From: Microcosmobacter mediterraneus
GTDB taxonomy: Bacteria; Bacteroidota; Bacteroidia; Flavobacteriales; Flavobacteriaceae
DNA length: 64,000 nucleotides
NCBI RefSeq assembly: GCF_031846265.1
Contig: NZ_JAVRIA010000001.1
Location: 620,001 to 684,000, forward strand
Direction of reading: 5' to 3'
Shown one piece after another: positions 53,068 through 61,549 of this stretch. Within the stretch, counting starts at the first letter, position 1; each line of letters opens with the position of its first letter. The notes under the pieces are model-generated. The model was not told where the DNA came from and searched no databases. It saw only the letters and a program-made list of their open reading frames with translations. The position numbers and the translations under genes are program-made.

Positions 53068-53247
53068 ATGATTAAAAAGATAGGTAAAACGTATCTTGTA
53101 CTACTATGTCTTTGTGCATTAATTATTATTGTTGCAGAATATTTATTTCTTTCTGGTAACAAATTGCATGGCATTTTTATAGGGCTTTGGGCACCAATGA
53201 TTGTAGGTTTAATGATTTTATTTAAACTCTTTGATCATGAACGCTAA
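53068..53247 (+). CDS. 59-aa membrane microprotein after CcsBA
   Basis: A short frame, MIKKIGKTYLVLLCLCALII, then IVAEYLFLSG and GIFIGLWAPMIVGLMILFKL, with two membrane helices. It lies 50 bases after the CcsBA gene and overlaps the next microprotein by 11 bases. Its full-length hydrophobic pattern and its overlap with the following frame support a real gene. Function is unknown; association with cytochrome biogenesis is by position only. Confidence 0.65.
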   Translation: MIKKIGKTYLVLLCLCALIIIVAEYLFLSGNKLHGIFIGLWAPMIVGLMILFKLFDHER

Positions 53248-53344
53248 CGATTTTGTACTTTATTTTTCTTTAGGTGTAGCTTTTGTAGTAATTGTTTGTG
53301 CCATATTCATTGTGCAGAAATATAATAATATAGACAGGCGATAG
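53237..53344 (+). CDS. 35-aa single-helix membrane microprotein
   Basis: MNANDFVLYFSLGVAFVVIV, then CAIFIVQKYNNIDRR: one membrane helix and a basic tail. It starts inside the preceding microprotein. Proteins of this size next to respiratory genes resemble CcoS-like or oxidase-associated subunits, but no family was recognised. Confidence 0.55.
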   Translation: MNANDFVLYFSLGVAFVVIVCAIFIVQKYNNIDRR

Positions 53345-53351
53345 GTTGCCT

Positions 53352-53927
53352 TTAGAGCTGAAACTGTTCTACTTGTTTTACTTTGCCACTATCTAAATTA
53401 AGTTGTGTTGCACCAATGCGTACTCTAATTAATCGTAATGTAGGGAATCCTACTGCAGCTGTCATTTTACGGACTTGTCTAAATTTACCTTCAGTAAGGG
53501 TTAAACTTATCCAAGATGTTGGGCCATGTCGAGGATCTCTAACAGATCTATCTGCTAAAGGTATATGTGATAGCTGCTTTATTAATTTTACTTTACATGG
53601 CTTCGTACGATAAGCTTTACTATTACTTGTAATTGTAACACCATAAGATAATTTTTCTATAGTATTTTCCGTGATTAACCCATCGACTAAAGCGTAATAT
53701 TCTTTTTCTATACCACTAGAATTTATATAATGACTTAATTGACCATCTGTGGTTAATAACAACAAGCCCTCACTGTTCTGATCTAGCCGACCAATAGGCA
53801 TTACACCTTTAGGAAAAGGATATAATTCACCTAATAACCACTTGTTTTTTCGTTTGTTTTGATTATTCACAAACTGGCTTAAATACCCAAAGGGTTTATG
53901 CAAGATAAAGTGCTTATGAGAATCCAT
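53352..53927 (-). CDS. Ribosomal pseudouridine synthase (RluE/RsuA-like)
   Basis: A 191-aa pseudouridine synthase. GRLDQNSEGLLLLTTDG (about 42-58) carries the catalytic aspartate, KEYYALVDG follows, and the C-terminal LTEGKFRQVRKMTAAVGFPTLRLIRV is typical of the RsuA family. There is no N-terminal S4 domain, as in RluE. It modifies rRNA. Start ATG at 53927; divergent from mscL. Confidence 0.88.
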   Translation of the reverse strand: MDSHKHFILHKPFGYLSQFVNNQNKRKNKWLLGELYPFPKGVMPIGRLDQNSEGLLLLTTDGQLSHYINSSGIEKEYYALVDGLITENTIEKLSYGVTITSNSKAYRTKPCKVKLIKQLSHIPLADRSVRDPRHGPTSWISLTLTEGKFRQVRKMTAAVGFPTLRLIRVRIGATQLNLDSGKVKQVEQFQL

Positions 53928-53978
53928 TTAGAGTTCCTTACTATTTATTATATTTCAAAATTCAAAATATAAAATAAG

Positions 53979-54434
53979 ATGGGAATATTAAAAGAATTTA
54001 AAGAGTTTGCAGTAAAAGGAAATATGATGGACATGGCTATCGGTATCATCATTGGAGCCTCTTTTAATAAAGTTATTGATGTGTTGGTGAAGAAAGTTTT
54101 AATGCCACCTTTATCTTTACTATCTAATGACACAAATTTTAAGGACAAGAAAATTATATTACGAGAAGGTACAACGGATAGTACAGGAGTTATAACAACT
54201 GAAGAAGTAGCTGTATACTACGGAGAACTATTTGGAGCATTTTTAGATTTTTTAATTATAGGTTTCACAGTATTTATTGTCGTAAAATTTATGAACCGAT
54301 TGCGTAATAAAGCTCAAGATGCTAAGGACACAACAGTAGCAACACCTAAAGATATTGAATTGTTAGCACATATTAAGGAGCTCATGGAAGAGCAAAATAC
54401 AATGCTAAACGCTAAAATTAAAGGGAATAGTTAG
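53979..54434 (+). CDS. mscL: Large-conductance mechanosensitive channel MscL
   Basis: A 151-aa channel. GILKEFKEFAVKGNMMDMAIGIIIGASFNKVIDV is the conserved TM1 region (shown from residues 2-35), and FLDFLIIGFTVFIVVKFMNRLR the TM2 region. It opens under membrane tension. The stop overlaps the convergent 122-aa gene's stop by four bases. Length is normal for the family. Confidence 0.95.
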   Translation: MGILKEFKEFAVKGNMMDMAIGIIIGASFNKVIDVLVKKVLMPPLSLLSNDTNFKDKKIILREGTTDSTGVITTEEVAVYYGELFGAFLDFLIIGFTVFIVVKFMNRLRNKAQDAKDTTVATPKDIELLAHIKELMEEQNTMLNAKIKGNS

Positions 54435-54799
54435 AGCTTAATTAAGTTTTTTTCTAGGTTAAGATCTTCTAACATGTCTGTAGCAAATTTATAATGACCG
54501 CGTTTAGTCACTAATTTAAAACGATCGTCTTTCATACGAGATAAAACATCTAGAAAGCGCCATTTAGACTTCAATAATTTGGTTTGATCAGACTTTAGAG
54601 CAATTTCAAAGTAGTGTTTTCTGTTTGCTTTTTCAGCCACTATATCTGGTGTGATACTTATGTCTGAACCCCTTTTTATAAAAGACTTTGGGGTTTCATA
54701 ACCATCAATATCTGCTTTGATATTTTCGTAACCTAGGTTTTTTAAATAGGTAATGGTTTCTTCAATAAAATCTTGCTCTTCTTTTTTCTTTTGTATCAT
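54431..54799 (-). CDS. Protein of unknown function, 122 aa
   Basis: MIQKKKEEQDFIEETITYLK begins a helical region; the remainder has SITPDIVAEKANRKHYFEIALKSD and SKWRFLDVLSRMK, resembling a nuclease-like 'PDIVxxK..KxYFEI' core with no firm assignment. It has no signal peptide. The ATG at 54799 is preferred to an earlier TTG. Convergent with mscL. Confidence 0.55.
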   Translation of the reverse strand: MIQKKKEEQDFIEETITYLKNLGYENIKADIDGYETPKSFIKRGSDISITPDIVAEKANRKHYFEIALKSDQTKLLKSKWRFLDVLSRMKDDRFKLVTKRGHYKFATDMLEDLNLEKNLIKL

Positions 54800-54907
54800 G
54801 GGTTTGAAAATAGGTGAAATGTTAGAGATATGCAAATTTTAGAGCGCTATTAGCACCAAGAATGCCCATATTATTTTTTTTCGCATCTTTTACTTATGGT
54901 AGATTAA

Positions 54908-55081
54908 TTTCACCTTCCGTTTATCAAATTTATTGACAGCTTTTGCGTTAATCTCTTATTTATTTATTTTAAATTAGATCCAATTGGCGTTTTTCTTGCT
55001 ATAACCTTAGTAGAAGTTCTTATTGCAATTATTGGTATGTGGTGGTTTAAAAAAGGTCATTGGAAAAACACCCAAGTTTAA
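54908..55081 (+). pseudogene. Remnant of a MATE efflux transporter (C-terminus)
   Basis: A plus-strand frame with no start codon encodes KLDPIGVFLAITLVEVLIAI, then IGMWWFKKGHWKNTQV, the typical C-terminus of a flavobacterial MATE family transporter. Upstream of it stop codons block the frame and no other part of the transporter is present. This is the relic of a deleted or recombined gene. The frame directly upstream (HLPFIKFIDSFCVN) is less convincing. Confidence 0.6.
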
Positions 55082-55088
55082 AACTCTT

Positions 55089-55235
55089 TTAATTTGTTTT
55101 ATCATGTATCTCAAGGTTAGCTATAACTGTAAGTATAATAAAGAAGATTGAACAACCCAGAGCAGAAAACCAAAACAGCCAGCCTAATATTAGACTCAGC
55201 AATGCTCTAAGGTATATGTTTTTTAAAAGTGCCAT
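55089..55235 (-). CDS. 48-aa membrane microprotein candidate
   Basis: MALLKNIYLRALLSLILGWL, then FWFSALGCSIFFIILTVIAN and LEIHDKTN: hydrophobic over most of its length with a Lys/Asp tail, suggesting a membrane peptide. It begins at an ATG on the minus strand and stops 8 bases before the MATE remnant. Its short length means chance cannot be excluded. Confidence 0.45.
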   Translation of the reverse strand: MALLKNIYLRALLSLILGWLFWFSALGCSIFFIILTVIANLEIHDKTN

Positions 55236-55313
55236 TTATAAGATAAATATACATAATCACTAAGCATTAAAGCTGGTTTAAGTTTTGTATTTTTAAGGAG
55301 TAAAACATTAGTT

Positions 55314-56489
55314 ATGAAATCATCTAAATTTGGGTTAAATACTATTTGCACTCATGTTGGTGAAACACCAGATGAACAGTTTAAAGGTGCAACATCACCT
55401 ATATATTTATCAACTTCTTATGAGTTTATGGATGTTGATATTAAGCGTTATCCAAGATACTTTAACACACCTAATCAAGAGTATTTATCTAAGAAGATAG
55501 CAGCTTTAGAGCATACTGAGGCTGCTATGATATTTGGTTCTGGTATGGCAGCAGTAAGCACAACATTATTAGCATTTTTAAAATCTGGAGACCATGTTGT
55601 TGTGCAAAATGATATATATGGTGGAACACGTAATCTTGTAAATTCTCATTTTAAGCATTATAATATTGAGTTTACGTTTACAAATGGCTTAGAAATTTCT
55701 GATTTTGAGTCATGTATTAAGTCTAATACTAAACTCATTTATATTGAAACGCCATCTAACCCATTACTTAAGTTGGTAGACCTAGACGCTATAGGTAAGT
55801 TATCTAAAGCGTACAATGTATTAACTGTTATTGATAATACGTTTGCAACTCCAGTAAATCAGAATCCGGTTGATTATGGTATCGATATCGTTATTCATTC
55901 TGCGACAAAGTATTTTGGAGGCCACTCAGATATTAGTGCTGGAGCAGTAGCCGCATCACAAACGCATATTGATATGATTTGGGATATAGCAAAAGATCTT
56001 GGCGGTAGTCTAAGTGATTTTACCGTTTGGATGTTAGAGCGTAGCCTAAAAACCTTAGGTTTACGAGTTGAAGCTCAACAAAAAAATGCTAAGAAATTAG
56101 CCAAGTTTCTTCAAAAGCATCACGCCGTTAAAAAGGTAAATTATCCAGGGCTTAAATCGCATCCTAATTACGCATTAGCCAAACAGCAAATGCGTGGTTT
56201 TGGAGCCATGTTATCCTTTGATTTAAACCAAGACTACAATGCAAAAGATTTTTTAAATGCTTTAGAATTAATAAAACCTACTATGAGTTTGGCAGGTATT
56301 GAGAGTACTATGATTCTGCCTTCAGAAACCTCTCATGCTTTATTATCACCTAAAGAACGATTAGAGCAAGGTATAGGAGATAATCTTATTCGTTTCTCTG
56401 TTGGTATAGAAAATTATGACGATATAATAAATGATATTGAAAATGCACTAGCAAAGCTATCAGTTAATGCCTTAGTGCATGAAAAATAA
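55314..56489 (+). CDS. PLP-dependent trans-sulfuration enzyme (cystathionine lyase/synthase family)
   Basis: A 391-aa Cys/Met metabolism PLP enzyme. The Schiff-base lysine is Lys199 in HSATKYFGGHSD; PLP phosphate contacts include GSGMAAVST (75-83), and ETPSNP and DNTF lie before the lysine. Members are cystathionine gamma-synthase, beta-lyase or gamma-lyase; the choice is not determined by motif alone. The next gene, rlmF, starts within its 3' end (11-base overlap). Confidence 0.9.
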   Translation: MKSSKFGLNTICTHVGETPDEQFKGATSPIYLSTSYEFMDVDIKRYPRYFNTPNQEYLSKKIAALEHTEAAMIFGSGMAAVSTTLLAFLKSGDHVVVQNDIYGGTRNLVNSHFKHYNIEFTFTNGLEISDFESCIKSNTKLIYIETPSNPLLKLVDLDAIGKLSKAYNVLTVIDNTFATPVNQNPVDYGIDIVIHSATKYFGGHSDISAGAVAASQTHIDMIWDIAKDLGGSLSDFTVWMLERSLKTLGLRVEAQQKNAKKLAKFLQKHHAVKKVNYPGLKSHPNYALAKQQMRGFGAMLSFDLNQDYNAKDFLNALELIKPTMSLAGIESTMILPSETSHALLSPKERLEQGIGDNLIRFSVGIENYDDIINDIENALAKLSVNALVHEK

Positions 56490-57393
56490 GCCAAAGAAAC
56501 CATCGCTTCATCCTAAAAACAAACATAAGTTTGGTTATGATTTTGATGAACTTTGTAAATCTTATACTAAGCTTACACCATTTGTGTTTACTAATAATTT
56601 TGGAAACAGGTCTATTGACTTTTCAGATCCTAAAGCCGTTAAGCAATTTAATACAGCGTTGCTAGTTAAGCATTATGGTATAACATATTGGCAATTTTCC
56701 GATGCAAATTTGTGTCCACCAATTCCTGGTAGAGCAGATTATATTCATCATCTCAACGATTTATTAGTACGTAGTAATCTAGAAAATACTAGTACTATTT
56801 TGGATATTGGTACAGGCGCAACATGTATTTATCCATTACTAGGACATGCCATTTATAATTGGAAATTTATTGCCACAGATATTAGCCTTGAGGCTTTATC
56901 TAATTCAAAACTAATTATTGCCAAAAATGGTTTTGAGGAGGCCATTCAACTTAGACATCAACAAAATCCATCTCATATTTTAAAATCAATTCTACTACCA
57001 GACGAAAAGATTTCAGCAAGTATGTGTAATCCTCCATTCTTTAAATCTGAAAAAGATGCCATAGATGCTACAAAACGAAAGTTAAAAGGCTTAGGCAAGT
57101 CTGGTAATTTTATACGAAATTTTAGTGGTACCTCCAATGAGTTATGGTATCAAGGTGGTGAAAAAGCTTTTTTGCATAACTATTTGTATGAAAGCTCATT
57201 GTATAAAACACAATGTTTTTGGTTTACAAGCCTTGTTTCCAATAAGGATCATATAAAATCGATGCAACAATCTTTAATAAAACTAGGTGCCACAAGAGTA
57301 GAGGAGATAGCGATGTCTCAAGGCCATAAAGTAAGTCGCATAATTGCTTGGACTTTCCTAAATGATAAAGAACAAAAGGATTGGACTACTTAG
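56479..57393 (+). CDS. rlmF: 23S rRNA (adenine(1618)-N(6))-methyltransferase RlmF
   Basis: A 304-aa methyltransferase. The cofactor region ILDIGTGATCIYPLLG (about 108-123) and the catalytic MCNPPFFKSEKDA are the RlmF pattern; DFSDPKAVKQFNTALLVKHYG is also conserved. It methylates A1618 of 23S rRNA. Its ATG lies in the 3' end of the trans-sulfuration gene, so translation may be coupled. Confidence 0.9.
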   Translation: MKNKPKKPSLHPKNKHKFGYDFDELCKSYTKLTPFVFTNNFGNRSIDFSDPKAVKQFNTALLVKHYGITYWQFSDANLCPPIPGRADYIHHLNDLLVRSNLENTSTILDIGTGATCIYPLLGHAIYNWKFIATDISLEALSNSKLIIAKNGFEEAIQLRHQQNPSHILKSILLPDEKISASMCNPPFFKSEKDAIDATKRKLKGLGKSGNFIRNFSGTSNELWYQGGEKAFLHNYLYESSLYKTQCFWFTSLVSNKDHIKSMQQSLIKLGATRVEEIAMSQGHKVSRIIAWTFLNDKEQKDWTT

Positions 57394-57415
57394 ATCTAAT
57401 ATGATTAATAATTAC

Positions 57416-57423
57416 TAATTTTG
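57416..57423 (+). promoter_or_regulatory. Promoter -7 element of bshB1
   Basis: TAATTTTG matches TAnnTTTG, 17 bases before the bshB1 ATG; no good -33 element is visible. Confidence 0.4.
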
Positions 57424-57440
57424 ATTAAAATAATGTATAC

Positions 57441-58142
57441 ATGAAAGTAGATATACTCGCTATTGGAGCACATCCTGATGATGTTGAATTAGGCTGTGGT
57501 GCAACTCTTGCTAAAGCTATTGCTGAGGGCAAAACCGTTGGAATCATAGATTTAACTAGAGGAGAATTAGGAACGCGTGGTACAGCAAAAACAAGAGACG
57601 AAGAATCTACTGAAGCAGCAAATGTGTTGGGTGTAGCTTTTAGAATTAATATGGCATTTGCCGATGGGTTTTTTACTAATGATAAAGAACATCAATTAGC
57701 ATTAATAGAAGCTATACGCAAATATCAGCCAGAAATGGTTTTATGTAACGCTATTGACGATAGACATATAGACCATGGTAAGGGAAGTAAACTTGTAAGT
57801 GATGCGTGTTTTTTAAGTGGTTTGGTAAAGATTAATACCAACCAAGCAGCTTGGCGACCAAAGCATGTGTATCATTATATTCAATGGAAAAACATAAAAC
57901 CAGATGTAGTTGTTGATGTTTCTGGATATATGGATATTAAAATGAAATCTGTGTTAGTATATAAAACTCAATTTTATGATCCTAGCAGTGATGAGCCAGA
58001 AACACCTATCTCTAGTAAAAATTTTACAGACAGCATAGTTTACAGAGCCAGAGATTTGGGACGGTTAGTTGGAGTAGAATATGGCGAAGGATTTACAGTT
58101 GAACGCTACCCAGCAGTTAATTCATTATTTGATTTAAAATAA
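57441..58142 (+). CDS. bshB1: Bacillithiol biosynthesis deacetylase BshB1
   Basis: A 233-aa LmbE-like enzyme. Metal motif GAHPDDVELGCGATL (His11, Asp13, Asp14), DLTRGELGTRGT and DRHIDHGKGSKLVSDA are the BshB1 pattern, and YKTQFYDPSSDEPETPISS is a C-terminal signature. It removes acetyl from GlcNAc-malate in bacillithiol synthesis. BshA and BshC are not in the window. Bacillithiol is the expected low-molecular-weight thiol of flavobacteria. Confidence 0.92.
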   Translation: MKVDILAIGAHPDDVELGCGATLAKAIAEGKTVGIIDLTRGELGTRGTAKTRDEESTEAANVLGVAFRINMAFADGFFTNDKEHQLALIEAIRKYQPEMVLCNAIDDRHIDHGKGSKLVSDACFLSGLVKINTNQAAWRPKHVYHYIQWKNIKPDVVVDVSGYMDIKMKSVLVYKTQFYDPSSDEPETPISSKNFTDSIVYRARDLGRLVGVEYGEGFTVERYPAVNSLFDLK

Positions 58143-58153
58143 AAAAGAAAAGT

Positions 58154-58184
58154 TTTGCATAGAATCGTAAATACTTTAAATTTG
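58154..58184 (+). promoter_or_regulatory. Promoter of tRNA-His
   Basis: TTTG at 58154-58157, 19 bases, then TAAATTTG at 58177-58184, 17 bases before the tRNA. Fits the Bacteroidota consensus. Confidence 0.75.
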
Positions 58185-58200
58185 CAGACCTAATTAAAAT

Positions 58201-58275
58201 GGTGGTTGTAGCTCAGTTGGTTAGAGCGCTGGTTTGTGGTACCAGATGTCGTGGGTTCGAGTCCCATCTTCCACC
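58201..58275 (+). tRNA. tRNA-His (GTG anticodon)
   Basis: The anticodon stem CTGGT-TTGTGGT-ACCAG region carries GTG. An extra G at 58201 is the G-1 typical of tRNA-His, opposite C73. The acceptor stem GTGGTTG with CTTCCAC leaves two adjacent U-U mismatches at positions 5-68 and 6-67. CCA is not fully encoded. Confidence 0.9.
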
Positions 58276-58283
58276 CAAGATAT

Positions 58284-58312
58284 AAGCTTCTTAGAAATAA
58301 GGAGCTTTTTTT
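58284..58312 (+). terminator. Terminator of tRNA-His
   Basis: AAGCTTCTTA (58284-58293), loop GAAA, TAAGGAGCTT (58298-58307) and T-run to 58312. Confidence 0.8.
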
Positions 58313-58370
58313 GTGGTAAATTTTCACCAATAGAAAGGGACGAGAAGTTTATACTGAGCGAAGTCAAAGT

Positions 58371-58389
58371 GAGTCTCATCTTCCACCCA
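58371..58389 (+). repeat. Duplicated 3' end of tRNA-His (possible att remnant)
   Basis: GAGTCTCATCTTCCACCCA repeats the tRNA-His 3' end GAGTCCCATCTTCCACCCA (58259-58277) at 18 of 19 positions. A direct repeat of a tRNA end is the usual footprint of site-specific integration. The DNA between the copies is only about 90 bases and contains no integrase. Confidence 0.5.
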
Positions 58390-58394
58390 TAATT

Positions 58395-58423
58395 AAAAAG
58401 CCCTTCAATATTGAAGGGTTTTT
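58395..58423. terminator. Bidirectional terminator after M28 peptidase
   Basis: CCCTTCAA (58401-58408) pairs with TTGAAGGG (58411-58418), flanked by A and T runs; it serves the M28 peptidase gene on the minus strand. Confidence 0.8.
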
Positions 58424-58443
58424 GTTCTTAATAAATCTAAGTG

Positions 58444-60021
58444 TTATTCTGCTTTGTCAACTATAATACGCGCATCTCTGTTAGCGAGTTCCCAAGCCGT
58501 GTAAAATACTAATCGTGCTCTGTTCTCTAATAAATCGTATTCTATTTTGTCTGGTGTATCTGTTGGTTTATGGTAATCATCGTGAGTTCCATTAAAATAG
58601 AAAATTACAGGAATATTATTTTTAGCAAAGTTATAATGATCAGATCTGTAATAATAGCGATTAGGGTCGTTTTCATCATTGTAAGTATAATCTAATTCGA
58701 TATTACAATACTTAGCGTTAATCTCTTCAGAAATATTATGCAATTCAGTACTAAGCTTATCGCTTCCAATTAAATACACGTAATTTCTGTTATTGCTTTT
58801 TCGTTTAGGATCTATTCTACCAATCATATCAATATTTAAATTAGCAATGGTATTCTCTAGCGGAAATATTGGATCCATATCTGTATAGTATCTAGAACCA
58901 AGTAATCCTTTTTCTTCACCTGTTACATGTAAAAATAGGATGCTTCGTTTTGGCTTATAACCATCATTTATAGCAGTTTTAAAAGCCTCAGCAATTTCAA
59001 CAATAGCAATAGTACCAGAGCCATCATCATCTGCACCATTATAAACTTCACCATTTTTAACACCTTCATGATCTAAATGCGCAGAGATAACTAAAACTTC
59101 ATCTGGTTTTTCTGAACCTTTAATGAAAGCTACAACATTTTCAGATTCTAGATTTTCAGATTTACTTTCTATAGCTACCTTAAAATCTGTTGGAATTGAT
59201 TTTACTGAGTTATCTTCAGAAATTGTTGGATGAAGATTTGTTGCAAAAGTTTTATTTACCATGAACATTGGTATACTAACATCATTGCTTTTTAAAGACA
59301 TTCTACCTGAAGTCCCAGATTCTGCCATTCTTGAAAAATAACCAGAATACGGACCATACATAGTATCATCCATTAATATTACAGCAATAGCACCTTTATC
59401 TTTTGCAACGTTTCTTTTAGAAGCCATTGCTTGTCTTGGATTTGTCCATTTTGTAGGTTGAATATCTCCTGATGTTACATAAGTACCATCCTCATTTTTA
59501 GCCTCACCAGCTTTCATTAAAACAACTTTACCCTTTACATCAATATCTCCATAATCTGAATAAGAATCGGTTTCTACACCAAAGCCAACATATACAACCT
59601 CATTAGCTTGCATTGTTCCTGTTTTACCACCAGAGATACAAAACTGATTTTCAAAAGGCTTGAAGTTAGTTCCGTTTACGGAAAGAGTAGATTTAGCTAC
59701 TTGCTGTTTTTCTAAAGGCACTTCTTGGAAATAATCATCATTATTATATGCTGATCCTATTCCCATTGATGTATATTGATTCTTTAAGTATTCTACTGCT
59801 TTTTTCTGTCCAGGTGCTCCAGTTAGCCTACCTTCAAATTCATCTGAAGCATAGATATATAGCATTTCTTTGATTTCATTTTGAGTAATAGTGTTGGCAT
59901 ACTTTACCGGATTTACTTCGGCTTTAGTTTCTACTTCTGTATTGCTTACTGTTTTGTTATTAGAGGATCCACAAGCCACAAGAAGTAACATTGCACCTAT
60001 AAAAAAGGGTGATTTTTTCAT
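58444..60021 (-). CDS. M28 family peptidase lipoprotein with PA domain
   Basis: A 525-aa lipoprotein (lipobox LVAC, then GSS). A protease-associated (PA) domain occupies about 120-270. The M28 catalytic part has zinc ligands in ISAHLDHEG and NGADDDGSG, the catalytic Glu in VTGEEKGLLGS, and later NLNIDMIGR and SDHYNFAK. It is an extracytoplasmic zinc aminopeptidase. A paralogue without the PA domain lies next upstream, arguing for tandem duplication. Confidence 0.9.
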   Translation of the reverse strand: MKKSPFFIGAMLLLVACGSSNNKTVSNTEVETKAEVNPVKYANTITQNEIKEMLYIYASDEFEGRLTGAPGQKKAVEYLKNQYTSMGIGSAYNNDDYFQEVPLEKQQVAKSTLSVNGTNFKPFENQFCISGGKTGTMQANEVVYVGFGVETDSYSDYGDIDVKGKVVLMKAGEAKNEDGTYVTSGDIQPTKWTNPRQAMASKRNVAKDKGAIAVILMDDTMYGPYSGYFSRMAESGTSGRMSLKSNDVSIPMFMVNKTFATNLHPTISEDNSVKSIPTDFKVAIESKSENLESENVVAFIKGSEKPDEVLVISAHLDHEGVKNGEVYNGADDDGSGTIAIVEIAEAFKTAINDGYKPKRSILFLHVTGEEKGLLGSRYYTDMDPIFPLENTIANLNIDMIGRIDPKRKSNNRNYVYLIGSDKLSTELHNISEEINAKYCNIELDYTYNDENDPNRYYYRSDHYNFAKNNIPVIFYFNGTHDDYHKPTDTPDKIEYDLLENRARLVFYTAWELANRDARIIVDKAE

Positions 60022-60096
60022 TAGAATTTATTTTAGGTTGTACAAAAATAGTTTCTCATTAATGGTAAAAAGAATCTATTAACAGTTTTTAACATC

Positions 60097-61131
60097 TTAG
60101 AATTTATCAACTTCAGGACGTTCATCAGCATTGGCTAAATACCAAGCTGTTGAGAATATAAGCTTTGCTCTTTTCGCTAAAAGATTAAAGTCAATTTTTT
60201 CTATAGTATCAGTAGGCTGGTGGTAATCGTCATGCTCGCCATTAAAATAGAAAATTACAGGAATACCTTCTAAAGCAAAGTTATAATGATCTGATCTGTA
60301 GTAGTAACGATTAAAATCGTCTTCTTCATTGTATATATAGTCAATATCAAGTTTCGTAAATTCTTCGTTTGCTCTTTCAGAAATATAATGCAACTCAGTA
60401 CTAAGACGATCTGATCCGATGAGATAAATATAATCCTCATTATTCTGATACTTATTATCTCGTCGACCGATCATATCTATATTAAGATTTGCTATTGTAT
60501 TAACTAGCGGAAATACTGGATTTTCAACATAATATCTAGAGCCTTCGAGTCCTAACTCTTCTGCAGTCATGTGAATAAACGCAATACTCCGTTTTGGTCT
60601 ATAACCATCTTGTGCTGCTAATTTAAAAGCTTGCGCAATTTCTAATATTGCTGAATTGCCAGATCCATTATCATCAGCACCATTGTATATGGCACCCTCA
60701 ATAACACCAATATGATCTAAATGACCAGATATGATAAGAACCTCTTCTGGGTAAACACTTCCTTCAATAAATGCTATTACATTTTGAGAAGAATTCATTA
60801 TATCTTCTGGAAAATAGGATGCCGGAATTTTTTGATAGTAATCTGTAATACCTTCTGGAGAATTGATGTTTTGAGTTTTGTAATACGATCTTAAATAATT
60901 AGATGCTTTGTTATGTCCTTCAGAGCCTGTCATTCTTCCATTAAGACTATCAGAAGCAAAAAGGGATAAATGAGCTCTTAAATCCTTGGTATTTATTGTG
61001 TTAGAATATTTATTTATTATAGAAGCATCTTCAAAAACGATACTATTTTTAAGCTGCTTAATTTTTTCAGTATGTCTAAGATTGGTGCATGAACCTACTA
61101 CTAATAATGCAGATAAAAAATAAAATTTCAT
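60097..61131 (-). CDS. M28 family peptidase lipoprotein without PA domain
   Basis: A 344-aa lipoprotein (VVGSC). The zinc motifs are ISGHLDHIG and NGADDNGSG, with catalytic Glu in MTAEELGLEGS; NLNIDMIGRR and SDHYNFALEG are shared with the neighbour, from which it differs by absence of the whole PA insert. The ATG at 61131 was chosen; the frame extends to 61164 without a signal peptide. Likely a zinc aminopeptidase acting in the envelope. Confidence 0.88.
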   Translation of the reverse strand: MKFYFLSALLVVGSCTNLRHTEKIKQLKNSIVFEDASIINKYSNTINTKDLRAHLSLFASDSLNGRMTGSEGHNKASNYLRSYYKTQNINSPEGITDYYQKIPASYFPEDIMNSSQNVIAFIEGSVYPEEVLIISGHLDHIGVIEGAIYNGADDNGSGNSAILEIAQAFKLAAQDGYRPKRSIAFIHMTAEELGLEGSRYYVENPVFPLVNTIANLNIDMIGRRDNKYQNNEDYIYLIGSDRLSTELHYISERANEEFTKLDIDYIYNEEDDFNRYYYRSDHYNFALEGIPVIFYFNGEHDDYHQPTDTIEKIDFNLLAKRAKLIFSTAWYLANADERPEVDKF

Positions 61132-61168
61132 AGATATAATATTCTGAAGTTCAAATAAAATCAAAAAA

Positions 61169-61200
61169 AAAGTAATACCGAAGTATTACTTAATTTTTTA
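61169..61200 (-). terminator. Terminator of DUF3108 operon
   Basis: AAGTAATAC (61170-61178), loop CGAA, GTATTACTT (61183-61191). On the minus strand it is followed by a long T-run. Confidence 0.75.
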
Positions 61201-61212
61201 CAATGCTTTCTA

Positions 61213-61545
61213 TTATTCAATATCTAAATCTATACCTTCAAGTTCCTCTAAAGCATCTTCTTCAGAAGATTTCTCGAGCTCTTCTAATGCTTCAGTATTT
61301 CCAACTTCGGATGTATCTGTTATCGACTTATATGTCATTATCGCCAACGACATAATGGATAGCAAAAAAATGTATTGAACCACTTTTTTAGAGGTCTTGG
61401 TTTTATTAGCTAAGTATAATACTCCTAAACCTGATAAAACTGCTATTATAGCTGGGAATAAAGCAATTTTAAACAAAGGTGTTACTACCAATATTACAGC
61501 AAATACTGCTGTAATGAATCCGAGTATAATTAGTGTTTTTTTCAT
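61213..61545 (-). CDS. Small membrane protein with acidic C-terminus
   Basis: A 110-aa protein with three hydrophobic helices (about 5-24, 27-46, 56-72) and a Glu-rich tail (LEELEKSSEEDALEELEGID). It follows the DUF3108 gene by 4 bases, so they form one unit ending at a terminator. No family recognised. The acidic tail should face the cytoplasm or periplasm depending on topology. Confidence 0.6.
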   Translation of the reverse strand: MKKTLIILGFITAVFAVILVVTPLFKIALFPAIIAVLSGLGVLYLANKTKTSKKVVQYIFLLSIMSLAIMTYKSITDTSEVGNTEALEELEKSSEEDALEELEGIDLDIE

Positions 61546-61549
61546 GGTA

